Positions 52,903 to 61,001 of a stretch of DNA of 64,000 nucleotides are shown here, piece after piece; within the stretch, counting starts at the first letter, position 1; each line of letters starts with the position of its first letter. The notes under the pieces were generated by a model. The model was not told the origin of the DNA. It did no database searches and saw only the letters and a program-made list of their open reading frames with translations. Origin of the DNA: CBDANW01 sp965197825 (lineage in GTDB: Bacteria > Acidobacteriota > Vicinamibacteria > Marinacidobacterales > DATDRI01); NCBI GenBank assembly GCA_965197825.1, contig CBDANW010000002.1, forward strand, positions 744,001 to 808,000, written 5' to 3'. A program made the translations under genes and the position numbers.

Positions 52903-53337
52903 ATGGGGTTATTGAAAATTGCCAGCACACCCGCCGCTATCGTAACGACCCAATCCTCGGTCATCGAGGCGGTCAAGCGGATGAGCGAGAAGAGGGTGGG
53001 GGCGGTCGCGGTCCTGGACAAAGGCGAGCTCGCCGGTATATTTACCGAACGGGACGTCATGATGCGTGTCGTCTTGGAGGGGCGAGACCCCAAGGCCACC
53101 AAGATGTCGGAAGTGATGACCAAGCAGGTGGAAACGGTCCACGAAGACATGTCGCATGGAGAGGCCTTACGCCTCATGGTGGAACGGCATTTTCGCCACT
53201 TGCCCGTCATCGGCGGGAATGGCCAAGTGCTCGGGATCCTCTCTGTCCGAAACGTGCTGCAGCACACGGTCGAGGATCTGAGCCATCAGCTCGACTCCGT
53301 CGTGAACTTCTTCTCCGCGGACGGCCCCGGCGGGTAA
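52903..53337 (+). CDS. Tandem CBS-domain protein
   Basis: The 144-aa protein consists of two CBS motifs: VIEAVKRMSEKRVGAVAVLD through GIFTERDVMMRVVL, and EALRLMVERHFRHLPVIG through GILSVRNVLQHTV. CBS pairs bind adenosine nucleotides and control partner proteins. The ATG at 52903 follows GGAGGATTGTA, a good ribosome site. The partner may be another soluble protein, as no membrane region is present. Confidence 0.92.
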   Translation: MGLLKIASTPAAIVTTQSSVIEAVKRMSEKRVGAVAVLDKGELAGIFTERDVMMRVVLEGRDPKATKMSEVMTKQVETVHEDMSHGEALRLMVERHFRHLPVIGGNGQVLGILSVRNVLQHTVEDLSHQLDSVVNFFSADGPGG

Positions 53338-53436
53338 GACGGGTAAGAAGCAAGTCTGGATCAATCTCCAGTTAGCGCACCGGTTCGGTTTCATCCTGCC
53401 CGTTAAGTCTTTGGAGCCTCTTGCTGGAGGCAATCG

Positions 53437-53859
53437 TTGAAGAGTCACACCACTCACCTCACGATGAACGTTCCTGCCCGGATGGATTTCGTCAATATCA
53501 CGCCCGATGTAGAGAAAGCCGTAAAGGAAAGCGGCGTCCGAGAGGGGATGTGTCTGGTCAATGCTATGCACATCACGGCATCGGTCTTCATCAATGACGA
53601 CGAGCCCGGCCTACACGAGGACTACAAACGCTGGCTCGAATGGCTGGCCCCGTTCGATGCCAGCCCCGAACGCTATCATCACAACCGCACCGGCGAGGAC
53701 AATGGCGATGCCCATCACAAACGTCAGGTGATGGGTCGAGAGGTCGTGGTGGCCATCACCGAAGGCAAGCTCGATTTCGGTCCCTGGGAGCAGATCTTCT
53801 ATGGGGAGTTCGACGGCCGTCGCCCCAAGCGGCTCCTAATCAAGATCATCGGCGAGTAA
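53437..53859 (+). CDS. YjbQ-family (UPF0047) protein, secondary thiamine-phosphate synthase-like
   Basis: The 140-aa protein has the three conserved blocks of YjbQ: VNAMHITASVFINDDEPGLH, then HNRTGEDNGDAHHKRQVMG and WEQIFYGEFDGRRPKR. The His residues point to a metal site. Some family members show weak thiamine-phosphate synthase activity in genetic tests; its true role is unknown. The TTG at 53437 follows GGAGG. Confidence 0.9.
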   Translation: MKSHTTHLTMNVPARMDFVNITPDVEKAVKESGVREGMCLVNAMHITASVFINDDEPGLHEDYKRWLEWLAPFDASPERYHHNRTGEDNGDAHHKRQVMGREVVVAITEGKLDFGPWEQIFYGEFDGRRPKRLLIKIIGE

Positions 53860-53916
53860 CCGGTACTTCAACACGAGTACGGACGAGATGAACCCGCAAG
53901 ATCGGAAACACACAAT

Positions 53917-55013
53917 ATGAGCACGTTGCGAGAGTCTCTTGCCAGGGGTTGGGATTATGTTGCCCGGAGATGGCGACATCTCACCGGCGAATGGAAACCT
54001 CTTCTGGAAGAGGCAGTGCCGTCCGCTGAGCTCGATGTGATCATGCGCCAGGCCTCGATTCCGTCGTGGGGTTTCTTCTTTATGTTGGTGCTGTCGAGCG
54101 CCATTGCCACCTTCGGACTGCTTTCCAACAGCGCTCCGGCCATCATCGGGGCCATGATCATCGCACCGTTGATGGCCCCGATCATTGGCTTCTCCTACGG
54201 CATCATCATTCTCGAATGGCGCCAGATCAGCCGCTCGATTCTGACGTTGATCTCGGGAGCCGGACTCGTCGTCTTGTTCGCCTACTTCACGACGATTGGA
54301 TCGGATGGCGGCTCGCCGGGTCGGAGATCCTGAGCCGGACGACCCCAACGCTCTTGGACCTCGGGGTCGCCATGGCGGCGGGGGCCGCTGCCGCCTTCGC
54401 CTACAGCCGCCGCAGCATCATGAACTCGATCGCCGGGGTCGCCGTCGCGGTGGCTCTGGTGCCGCCGCTCGCGGTCACCGGGATCGGTTTGGCGTTGGGT
54501 CGCAAAGCGACGGTGGATGTCGGGCTGTCGCTCACCGAGCTCGGCCTCTACTCCGGAGGAAATGATATCGCGAGCGGCGCATTCATTCTGTTTTTGGCCA
54601 ACCTCGCGGGTATCCTGGTGGTTGCCGGTGTGGTCTTGCTCTCCCAGGGTTACGGCCACTGGAAAAGGGCGGGGTTAGGATTGGTCTTGGTAGCTACTCT
54701 GTCCACGTTACTGCTCGAGCCCTTGGGAGAGTCGCTGCATAGACTCCACGTAAAGAGCAGAACGATGAGGCTGATAGCGACCCTCCCCGTGCAGCGCCCC
54801 GACGTGTTTAGCAACGAAGGCCGGCTCGATTCGCTGCATGTGACGTACCGGGGCGGTCTGCTCCACGTCGACATCGATGGTGTGGCTCCAAAAGAAGACA
54901 TAGCGGACATGCAGAGAAGAGCAGATCTCCTGCGGCAATACCTTTCGGAGTCGATCGGAGAGCCGGTGGTCGTGGAAGTGGAAAGTCATTCCCATCGAAT
55001 TCCACCACTTTAA
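53917..55013 (+). pseudogene. DUF389 membrane protein with one frameshift
   Basis: The first frame (53917-54333) gives the DUF389 signature AIIGAMIIAPLMAPIIGFSY and three helices, ending FAYFTTIG then in a shifted SDGGSPGRRS. Plus-strand frame 3 continues with GWRLAGSEILSRTTPTLLDL, five more helices (MAAGAAAAFAYSRRS, VAVALVPPLAVTGIGLALG) and a soluble tail to 55013. A one-base indel near 54300 explains it; with the shift removed the protein would have about 365 residues. Function of the family is unknown; membrane transport is suspected. Confidence 0.82.
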
Positions 55014-55040
55014 GTCGACTCCGGATTCAACTGATAACGA

Positions 55041-55204
55041 CTAAGGGCCCGGGCAAGAATAAATGCCGATTCTTGGACGCCGATGCATCCCGTCGACTGC
55101 GTTGCTCGTCGGTCATATATCCAGATATTATTCACTTCTCGCGCCTTGCCAGACGGGCGCCTCGACGCCCAAGAATCGGCATTTATTCTTGCCCAGACCC
55201 TAAG
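55041..55204. repeat. MITE-like palindromic element, copy B
   Basis: A 164-bp element with arms CTAAGGGCCCGGGCAAGAAT and, on the other strand, CTTAGGGTCTGGGCAAGAAT, near-perfect over about 36 bp (to GCCGATTCTTGG) and weaker to about 60. It lacks a 60-bp internal stretch present in copy A (33690-33917) but shares its AT-rich core. No coding capacity. Located 27 bp after the DUF389 gene. Confidence 0.87.
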
Positions 55205-55388
55205 CCGCGCGCCCCCGTTCGGATGCGTGGGCCAAGCAACCTCACCGTAAGCCAGTGTGCGTTCGTTCTTCCGGTGGGCGACCTAGAGAATGGGTGGCAG
55301 TTGCCCTAGAGGCGTCTTTGCTGCAAGCTAGTATGGTGGGTCATGTGGGCCCGCTCTTCATCACAATTCGTCGAGGTGCGCGCCGAAA
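55205..55388. other. Intergenic region upstream of the transglycosylase
   Basis: About 180 bp between MITE copy B and the transglycosylase start. No gene, repeat or regulatory motif was recognised apart from possible promoter elements. Confidence 0.3.
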
Positions 55389-56930
55389 ATGAAGTTCCGT
55401 GAAACTACCCCTCTTTGCCGTCGCCATGGAGTTACTTTCCTAATCACCGCTTGTCTCGGGGCGTTCTGGATTTCCTGCGGCTCCAAGAAGGAGACCCAGC
55501 TCCCTCCCGTCCCTCCGCCAACGGCCGCCGCTCCGGATTCCGCGTTTCCGTCTCCACCGGCCGCCGAGGCAGATTCCGTGGATCGGACGCTCGCGGAGAT
55601 CGAGAGTGAGTATGGTGCCCTGCTCGAGCAGCAAGCGGCGGGCGAGACGGTAGATGAAGAGGCATTCGATGCGGTTCGCCAACGACTTCAAGCTGCGGCT
55701 AACGAATGCACTGCCACGGAAGCGTGCGATCCCACGCGATTCCTGGATCTGATGTTCGAGCTGCTCGAAGAACAAAACGCCGCCCTCGCGGGGCAGGCGG
55801 TTCGCATCGAGACGATTACCCAACAACAAGAGTCCCTGGATGCGGGAGAGCTACCGCGAGAGCCGGGAACGTCTCCGTTCGTCGCCGCCATGCCCGAGCT
55901 GGGCAACACTGTCGCCCTGCTTCGCGGTACGGATCTGCGCGACATCATCAACTTGAACGGTCCGGTGAAGGCGGCGCTCGACGATTGGCTGACGTGGATG
56001 CGCCCCATGCTGATGGACTCCTTCGAGAACTACCAATATCTTCAACACCAAATCGCACCCATTTACGAAGAGGCAGGACTTCCCGAGGCGTTGCTCTTCG
56101 CCATGATCGCGACCGAGACCGGCGGCAGGGCACACTCCTTCTCCCACGCCGGGGCGGCGGGACTGCTTCAGTTCATGCCACAAACCGGCAGAAGGTACGG
56201 GCTGCGAACGGTCGATGGGTTCGATATGCGTCTCGATCCGGCGGCCGCTACCAAGGCCAACGTCGCTTACCTCAACGATCAGTTCGAGGCCCTCAGCAAC
56301 GGCCTGGAGAACGTCCTCGCCGCCTACAATGGCGGAGAGCACCGCATGAGGCGCCTGCATCGGCAATACGGGGGGGCGAGCTTCTGGGACCAACGGGTCT
56401 TCTATCGGCTACCACGAGAAACGCGCGAGTACGTGCCGCGCGTTCTAGCTGCCGCCTGGCTCTTTCTTCACCCCAAGGACTACAACTTGGAGTTTCCCGA
56501 TCTTAGCAACGAGCAAACCGAGCTCGTCCTCCGAAGAGACGCGTCCCTCGGAGAGCTGACGATCTGTCTCGGTCAAGTGGAAAGCCGCAACGGGTGGTTT
56601 CGCACGCTACGCAACCTCAACCCTCGGCTTACTCCCGGTGAGCGTGTCAAAGCGGGCGAGACAATTGCCATCCCGCGGCTGCTGGTTCCCTTCTATGAAG
56701 AACGTTGTCTGGAGGGTGAGGTAGTCCAGGCCGCCACGGAGCTGCACGACGCCAACTACCCCTACGGCGACATGGATGTTTACACCGTCCGCAGCGGCGA
56801 TACGCTCGGTCGCATCGCGTCACGCTATCGCTGTGTGAACACACGCGAGCTGGCGGAGATGAACAACGTCCGCGCCCCCCGCTACCTCATCCGTGTTGGA
56901 CAGCAACTGAGAATCCCGGGCTGTCCATAG
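55389..56930 (+). CDS. MltD-type lytic transglycosylase lipoprotein with LysM
   Basis: The 513-aa protein has a lipoprotein signal (FWISC near residue 30), a long N-terminal helical region, an SLT domain with the catalytic Glu in MIATETGGRAHSFSHAGAAG followed by LLQFMPQTGRRYG, and a C-terminal LysM with YTVRSGDTLGRIASRY and NVRAPRYLIRVGQQLRIPG. It should cleave the glycan strands of peptidoglycan from the outer membrane side. ATG 55389. The gene stands alone, followed by the ~36-bp repeat copy B. Confidence 0.92.
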   Translation: MKFRETTPLCRRHGVTFLITACLGAFWISCGSKKETQLPPVPPPTAAAPDSAFPSPPAAEADSVDRTLAEIESEYGALLEQQAAGETVDEEAFDAVRQRLQAAANECTATEACDPTRFLDLMFELLEEQNAALAGQAVRIETITQQQESLDAGELPREPGTSPFVAAMPELGNTVALLRGTDLRDIINLNGPVKAALDDWLTWMRPMLMDSFENYQYLQHQIAPIYEEAGLPEALLFAMIATETGGRAHSFSHAGAAGLLQFMPQTGRRYGLRTVDGFDMRLDPAAATKANVAYLNDQFEALSNGLENVLAAYNGGEHRMRRLHRQYGGASFWDQRVFYRLPRETREYVPRVLAAAWLFLHPKDYNLEFPDLSNEQTELVLRRDASLGELTICLGQVESRNGWFRTLRNLNPRLTPGERVKAGETIAIPRLLVPFYEERCLEGEVVQAATELHDANYPYGDMDVYTVRSGDTLGRIASRYRCVNTRELAEMNNVRAPRYLIRVGQQLRIPGCP

Positions 56931-56945
56931 CATGCATCAGTGCCG

Positions 56946-56985
56946 TAGGGCCCCCCAGCCTTCGCTGAAAGCTTCGGCTGGCTGG
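56946..56985 (+). repeat. ~36-bp dispersed repeat, copy B
   Basis: Reads GGGCCCCCCAGCCTTCGCTG, then AAAGCTTCG and GCTGG, matching the reverse strand at 9281-9330 with three substitutions. It follows the transglycosylase stop by 15 bp. Confidence 0.55.
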
Positions 56986-57115
56986 GCTCCCTTGCCCTCC
57001 TCCCCAGGCGCCACCCCCTAAATTCGTTCGAAAAAGTACTCGACAAAACAGGAAACTTCGATACAATGCGGAGCTCATCCAGAGCCGTTGCAAACTCAAA
57101 GCGGACCGCCGGCTG

Positions 57116-57454
57116 GTGTTCCTCGCGCTGAGGGGTGCCATGGACGCCATTCTCCCGATGGCTCGTTCCCGCCAGCCGTCGACGCTGGCTGTCAGCCTTG
57201 CCCGCCACGAGCCCTCTGGTTCGGTCGTGCTGCAATTGTCCCAAGACGCCCTGCGACCCGCCGAAGGCGTATGGCATCGATGGTTCGATCTAAGCTGGCG
57301 CGATCGCCCTGGTGGCATCGCGGCGGGAGTGGGACTCTTGGCTGCAAAGCGTGTGATCGACGTTCATTCTGGCCGGCTCGCCATCCTGCCGCGACAAGGT
57401 GGAGGTTGTCGGATGGCCTTGTCGTTCCCCGAGGGCGGACGCGCCGCCCGCTGA
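57116..57454 (+). pseudogene. Histidine-kinase ATPase-domain remnant
   Basis: The 112-aa frame resembles the C-terminal part of a HATPase domain: FDLSWRDRPGGIAAGVGLLA (G2 box and lid-like) followed by AKRVIDVHSGRLAILPRQGG and CRMALSFP. The N box is weak (RGAMDAILPMA). Sequence upstream to 57023 stays open in frame but lacks a dimerization domain or sensor. The gene is therefore a fragment, probably of a two-component sensor. Confidence 0.5.
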
Positions 57455-57540
57455 GCCCGCCACCTCCCTTTCCTTCCGGCACGTGACAACGCGCGTGCAG
57501 ATCCGTTATCCTGCGAGCCAATAAGGGAGGTTCCCAACCA

Positions 57541-58020
57541 TGGCCAAGGTGCAAGAGCTCCACGTCAATCGCGAGCGGCGACGCGTTGATGCGGACGAGC
57601 AGGCGAGCCTATTAAAGTGTACTCAGAGAGCGGGCGGGCCTGACCGGCGTCAAGTACGGATGCGGCGAGGGTCAGTGCGGAGCCTGCACGGTACTGCTTG
57701 ATGGATCGCCGGTTCGCTCCTGCGTGACTCCGGTGCGTGCCGCGGTGGGCAAGGCGGTGACGACCATTGAAGGCCTGGACCAGGATGGGCGGCTCCACCC
57801 TCTGCAACAGGCCTTCCTCGACATGGGCGCTCTGCAATGCGCCTATTGCACGCCGGGGATGATCGTGTCCGGAGTCGGCCTATTGAATGAGAATCCAAGC
57901 CCGACCCGAGAGGAAATTCTTCACTTCATGGAGGGCAACATCTGCCGCTGCGGAACCTATCCGAGAATTCTGGCTGCCATCCAGAAGGCCGCTGAAACGA
58001 TTTCCGAGGAGGGGCGATGA
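57541..58020 (+). pseudogene. (2Fe-2S)-binding subunit of a molybdenum hydroxylase (IorA/CoxS type), frameshifted
   Basis: From ATG 57541 the frame gives MAKVQELHVNRERRRVDADE then QASLL and is thrown off by an extra A in TTAAAGT near 57616. The other frame continues LTGVKYGCGEGQCGACTVLL (first [2Fe-2S] site) and LQCAYCTPGMIVSG and NICRCGTYPRIL (second site), ending at 58020. Without the extra base it is a normal ~159-aa subunit. It delivers electrons from the molybdenum subunit; the partner is the wrecked gene following it with a 4-bp overlap. Confidence 0.87.
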
Positions 58021-58467
58021 AAGAAAACATTCCTTCCCCCACCGATTTAGCCCCGGAGCGGTATGAGCTCGAGGAATCTCCTGCCTACCACTTCGACTTC
58101 GATCGACGCAAGTTCATGCAGGTCTTCGGGGGCGGCATCGTCGTCCTGTTAGCGCTCGAGGAGACTCTGGCTGGAAGGCTCCGTCATCATGGAGCTCGGC
58201 GGGGCTCTCTTCGAGGCCATCGATTTCTCTGACGGCAAGATCGAGAACCCGCATCTTGCTTTCTATCGGGTGCCGCGCTTCAGCGACGTGCCCATTCTGG
58301 AGACGGTTCTCGTCGACCGGAAGGATCTGCCCTCAGCGGGCGCGGGCGAGACTCCTATCGTCTGCGTCGCCCCGGCCGTGGGGAACGCGATCTTCAATGC
58401 CACGGGCGTTCGACTGCGATCCCTCCCGATGATCCCGAGCGGGGTGCCGGACAGTACGGGCGCCTGA
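58017..58467 (+). pseudogene. Molybdenum hydroxylase large subunit (IorB type), gutted by a large internal deletion
   Basis: The first ~50 residues of the large subunit remain, with a twin-Arg-like leader FDRRKFMQVFGGGIVVLLAL. They join directly, near 58170, to the last ~90 residues in another frame: ELGGALFEAIDFSDGKIENP, then RVPRFSDVPILETVLVDRKD and GNAIFNATGVRLRSLPM. About 550-600 central residues, including the molybdenum cofactor domains, are gone. The ATG overlaps the preceding stop. Isoquinoline 1-oxidoreductase-like enzymes are the closest match. Confidence 0.85.
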
Positions 58468-58650
58468 GCGCGGATTCATCCCCCCCTTGCGGCGGTCGGC
58501 CCCTACTTGCGGACCGACCCGCGATGAGAGAGTATCGGCGGCAGGGTCGGCGGAAGGAGGGCGTACTGGCTGCGCTCCCGTCGGCACGCACCCTCGTTCG
58601 GAAAAGCCTGGTTTTCAAAGCAAGAACACGTCTATTCTTAGGAGGACGTC
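58468..58650. other. Intergenic region upstream of dodecin
   Basis: About 180 bp without recognisable coding sequence. It includes the strong ribosome site of dodecin (TTAGGAGG at about 58638-58645) and GC-rich inverted repeats around CGGTCGGCCCCTACTTGCGG. Confidence 0.35.
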
Positions 58651-58851
58651 ATGCCAGTCATTAAAGTCATCGAAGTCTTGGGCGTCTCTGACAAATCGTG
58701 GGAAGACGCTGCGACACAAGCACTCAAAGGCGCGACCAACACGGTCCGCAACGTCAGCGGGCTCGAGATCATCTCCCAAACCGCGAAGGTGAAGGACGGT
58801 GCGATCTCTGAATACCACTCGAACTGCAAGGTGGCCTTCCGCGTGGAATAG
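58651..58851 (+). CDS. Dodecin (flavin-storage protein)
   Basis: The 66-aa protein matches dodecin along its full length: KVIEVLGVSDKSWEDAATQA with the Trp that sandwiches flavin, NTVRNVSGLEIISQTAKVKD with the Gln contacting the isoalloxazine ring, and ISEYHSNCKVAFRVE. Dodecin forms a 12-mer shell that stores riboflavin, FMN or CoA. The ATG follows AGGAGGACGTC. Confidence 0.94.
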   Translation: MPVIKVIEVLGVSDKSWEDAATQALKGATNTVRNVSGLEIISQTAKVKDGAISEYHSNCKVAFRVE

Positions 58852-59003
58852 TCGCTCTTGGCTATAGCGGCACACGCTGTACGACCCGCGGTGGTTTCAA
58901 CGGTGAGATATCCTCGGAACAGCTGGTCAGATGGTTTCGGAGGGGCCCTGACGGGAATCCGGAGGAGTGCGATACCTTCTCCGCGCAGTAGATTTCAGCG
59001 CGC

Positions 59004-59213
59004 CTAGCCGGTCTCGGGGTTCTTGCGTGCCATGATCCAGCCGAGGAAGAAGACGAAGCCTCCCGCGCCGGTCAATGCCAGCATGGGCCGCATCTCAGCC
59101 GTTCCAAAGAAAACGAACATCGCACCCGTCACCAGGAAGAGTCCGAGCAGCTCCAACGTCCGGCCGAGATAGTAGCGGTACCAGCCCAGCCGATTTACTT
59201 TCCGGCGCGACAT
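59004..59213 (-). CDS. Small two-helix membrane protein
   Basis: The 69-aa protein MSRRKVNRLGWYRYYLGRTL starts 2 bp after the mutL stop region and has two hydrophobic helices (LELLGLFLVTGAMFVFFG and LALTGAGGFVFFLGWIM) ending in a short basic tail. The ATG at 59213 is chosen to follow mutL; the longer frame overlaps mutL. No function is known. Probably co-transcribed with mutL. Confidence 0.6.
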   Translation of the reverse strand: MSRRKVNRLGWYRYYLGRTLELLGLFLVTGAMFVFFGTAEMRPMLALTGAGGFVFFLGWIMARKNPETG

Positions 59214-59214
59214 C

Positions 59215-60993
59215 TCAGATACGTCCGAAATTCCTCTCGATTTGCTCGCGCCCCAACCGGAGCGTCGTGGGCCGACCGTGAGGGCAAACCGTGGGCTGCC
59301 TCGCCTTCCACAGCCGATCCAGTATGAAAAGGATCTTTTCCGGGGCAAGAGACATGTTGACCTTGATCGCAGCGTGACAGGCAAGACGGGCTGCGATCCT
59401 GCCCTCGGCTTCGGCGATCGAGGATCCCTGACACTCCTGTTCGCGTTCCGCGAGAGCTGCCCTCACCAACTTGCCGGCATCGAGACCAGACAGCGCAGCC
59501 GGCACCGCCCGTATCACGTAGCTTTCGCCACCGAAGTGCTCGATATCGAAACCATAAGATTGGATTTTCGTTATCTCGTCTTCGAGGGTAATTCGCTCTG
59601 AAGCGGAAAGCTCCAGCGGAAGCGGGGTGAGCAGAAGTTGCTGCTCTGCCCGCTCCTTCCCAGGTGGCGCCAGCAGCCGCTCATACAGGATCCGCTCGTG
59701 AGCGGCATGCTGATCGACGAGCCAGACGCAATCGTTGCCCGTCGCCACGATGAAACTCTCTCGGAACTGCCCGAGCGGCGCGGGAGGTGCGTCGGCGAAA
59801 TCGGTAAAAACCTGGGACCCCTCTGATCCTGTTCGCCGGGGCCCCCAGATCGCCTCCGCCAAGGCCGCGCCTCCGTAGTCGGGCGCCCGTTCCGCAGCCT
59901 CGAAGGCGTTGGGAAGGGTAGGCGCACGGGCTTCCTTTCTTGCCCCAACCGATCCGTCGTCTGCGGACCCAGCGAGTCTTCGACCCACGGCGATCTCCGG
60001 GGCTCGACCCTGGTCGTGTAGCGCGTTTCGGATGACGGAGAACACGGAATCGTGAACGAACCGTTGATCGACGAAGCGTACTTCCGTCTTCGCCGGGTGC
60101 ACGTTCACGTCCAGTTTCTCCGGCGGCAAATCCAGGAACAGGTAGAACAGAGGCGTTCCCTGTTTCGAGGAGACCTGTCGATAAGCTTCCAGAACCGCGT
60201 GGCTCAGGATCCGATCCTTCACCGGCCTTCCGTTGACGAATAGATGGACGCGGCTGGCGGTGCCGCGCGTTCCCGCGGGTGGAGAGAGCCACGCGCTGAG
60301 GTGGAGTCCTCCGACCGATTCGTCGAGCGAGACCGCCCCTTCCACCCAGCTGCCTTCCAATTGAAACAGCCTCTCTCGGCGAGTCGATACTAGGGGTGTA
60401 TCGAGCACGGACCGGCCGCGGTGCTCCAGTCGGAAATGGACGCCCGGGTACGCGGCCGCCAGGTGAGACATCTGAGACGCGATGTGCGAAGACTCGGTCA
60501 CGTCGGCACGGAGGAATTTTTTCCGAGCCGGCACGTTGAAGAAGAGCCGGCGCACGTCCACGATCGTTCCCTGCGGCAGTCCAACCTCTCCTTCTCGGAC
60601 GAGCTTCCCTCCCTCCACCACGAGCTCGCAGCCTGCTCGACTCTTTTCATCCCGAGTGCGGAGAGTGAAACGCGAGACCGAAGCGATGGAAGGGAGAGCT
60701 TCGCCCCGGAAACCCAGTGTGCTGATGCGAGTAAGGTCGGATACCGCCCCCAGCTTGCTGGTTGCATACCGTGAGAGGGCGAGCCGCGCGTCCTCGGCGT
60801 TCATCCCGATCCCGTCGTCGGTCACGCGGATGCGGTCCTTGCCGCTTTTTTCGAGGAGGACGGAAATCGAGGTAGCCGACGCGTCGAGGGCGTTCTCGAC
60901 GAGCTCCTTCACCACCGACGCCGGCCGCTCGACGACTTCCCCGGCGGCGATCTGATTCGCCAGGGCCTCAGGAAGGATCTTGACCGTGGACAC
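59215..60993 (-). CDS. mutL: DNA mismatch repair protein MutL
   Basis: The 592-aa protein has the GHKL ATPase motifs ELVENALDASA, RVTDDGIGMN and TLGFRGEALPSIASV with DVRRLFFNVPAR. The C-terminal domain has DQHAAHERILYE, which fits the DQHA-x2-E-x4-E endonuclease motif, plus ACHAAIK and CPHGRPT, so this MutL is predicted to nick DNA as in organisms without MutH. GTG 60993 follows the ppdK stop by 8 bp; an upstream extension lies in ppdK. Confidence 0.95.
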   Translation of the reverse strand: MSTVKILPEALANQIAAGEVVERPASVVKELVENALDASATSISVLLEKSGKDRIRVTDDGIGMNAEDARLALSRYATSKLGAVSDLTRISTLGFRGEALPSIASVSRFTLRTRDEKSRAGCELVVEGGKLVREGEVGLPQGTIVDVRRLFFNVPARKKFLRADVTESSHIASQMSHLAAAYPGVHFRLEHRGRSVLDTPLVSTRRERLFQLEGSWVEGAVSLDESVGGLHLSAWLSPPAGTRGTASRVHLFVNGRPVKDRILSHAVLEAYRQVSSKQGTPLFYLFLDLPPEKLDVNVHPAKTEVRFVDQRFVHDSVFSVIRNALHDQGRAPEIAVGRRLAGSADDGSVGARKEARAPTLPNAFEAAERAPDYGGAALAEAIWGPRRTGSEGSQVFTDFADAPPAPLGQFRESFIVATGNDCVWLVDQHAAHERILYERLLAPPGKERAEQQLLLTPLPLELSASERITLEDEITKIQSYGFDIEHFGGESYVIRAVPAALSGLDAGKLVRAALAEREQECQGSSIAEAEGRIAARLACHAAIKVNMSLAPEKILFILDRLWKARQPTVCPHGRPTTLRLGREQIERNFGRI

Positions 60994-61001
60994 GCCGGAC
61001 T

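Noticed and set aside
55073..55309. Open frame across MITE copy B
   Set aside because: It spans a palindromic repeat and encodes no recognisable protein.
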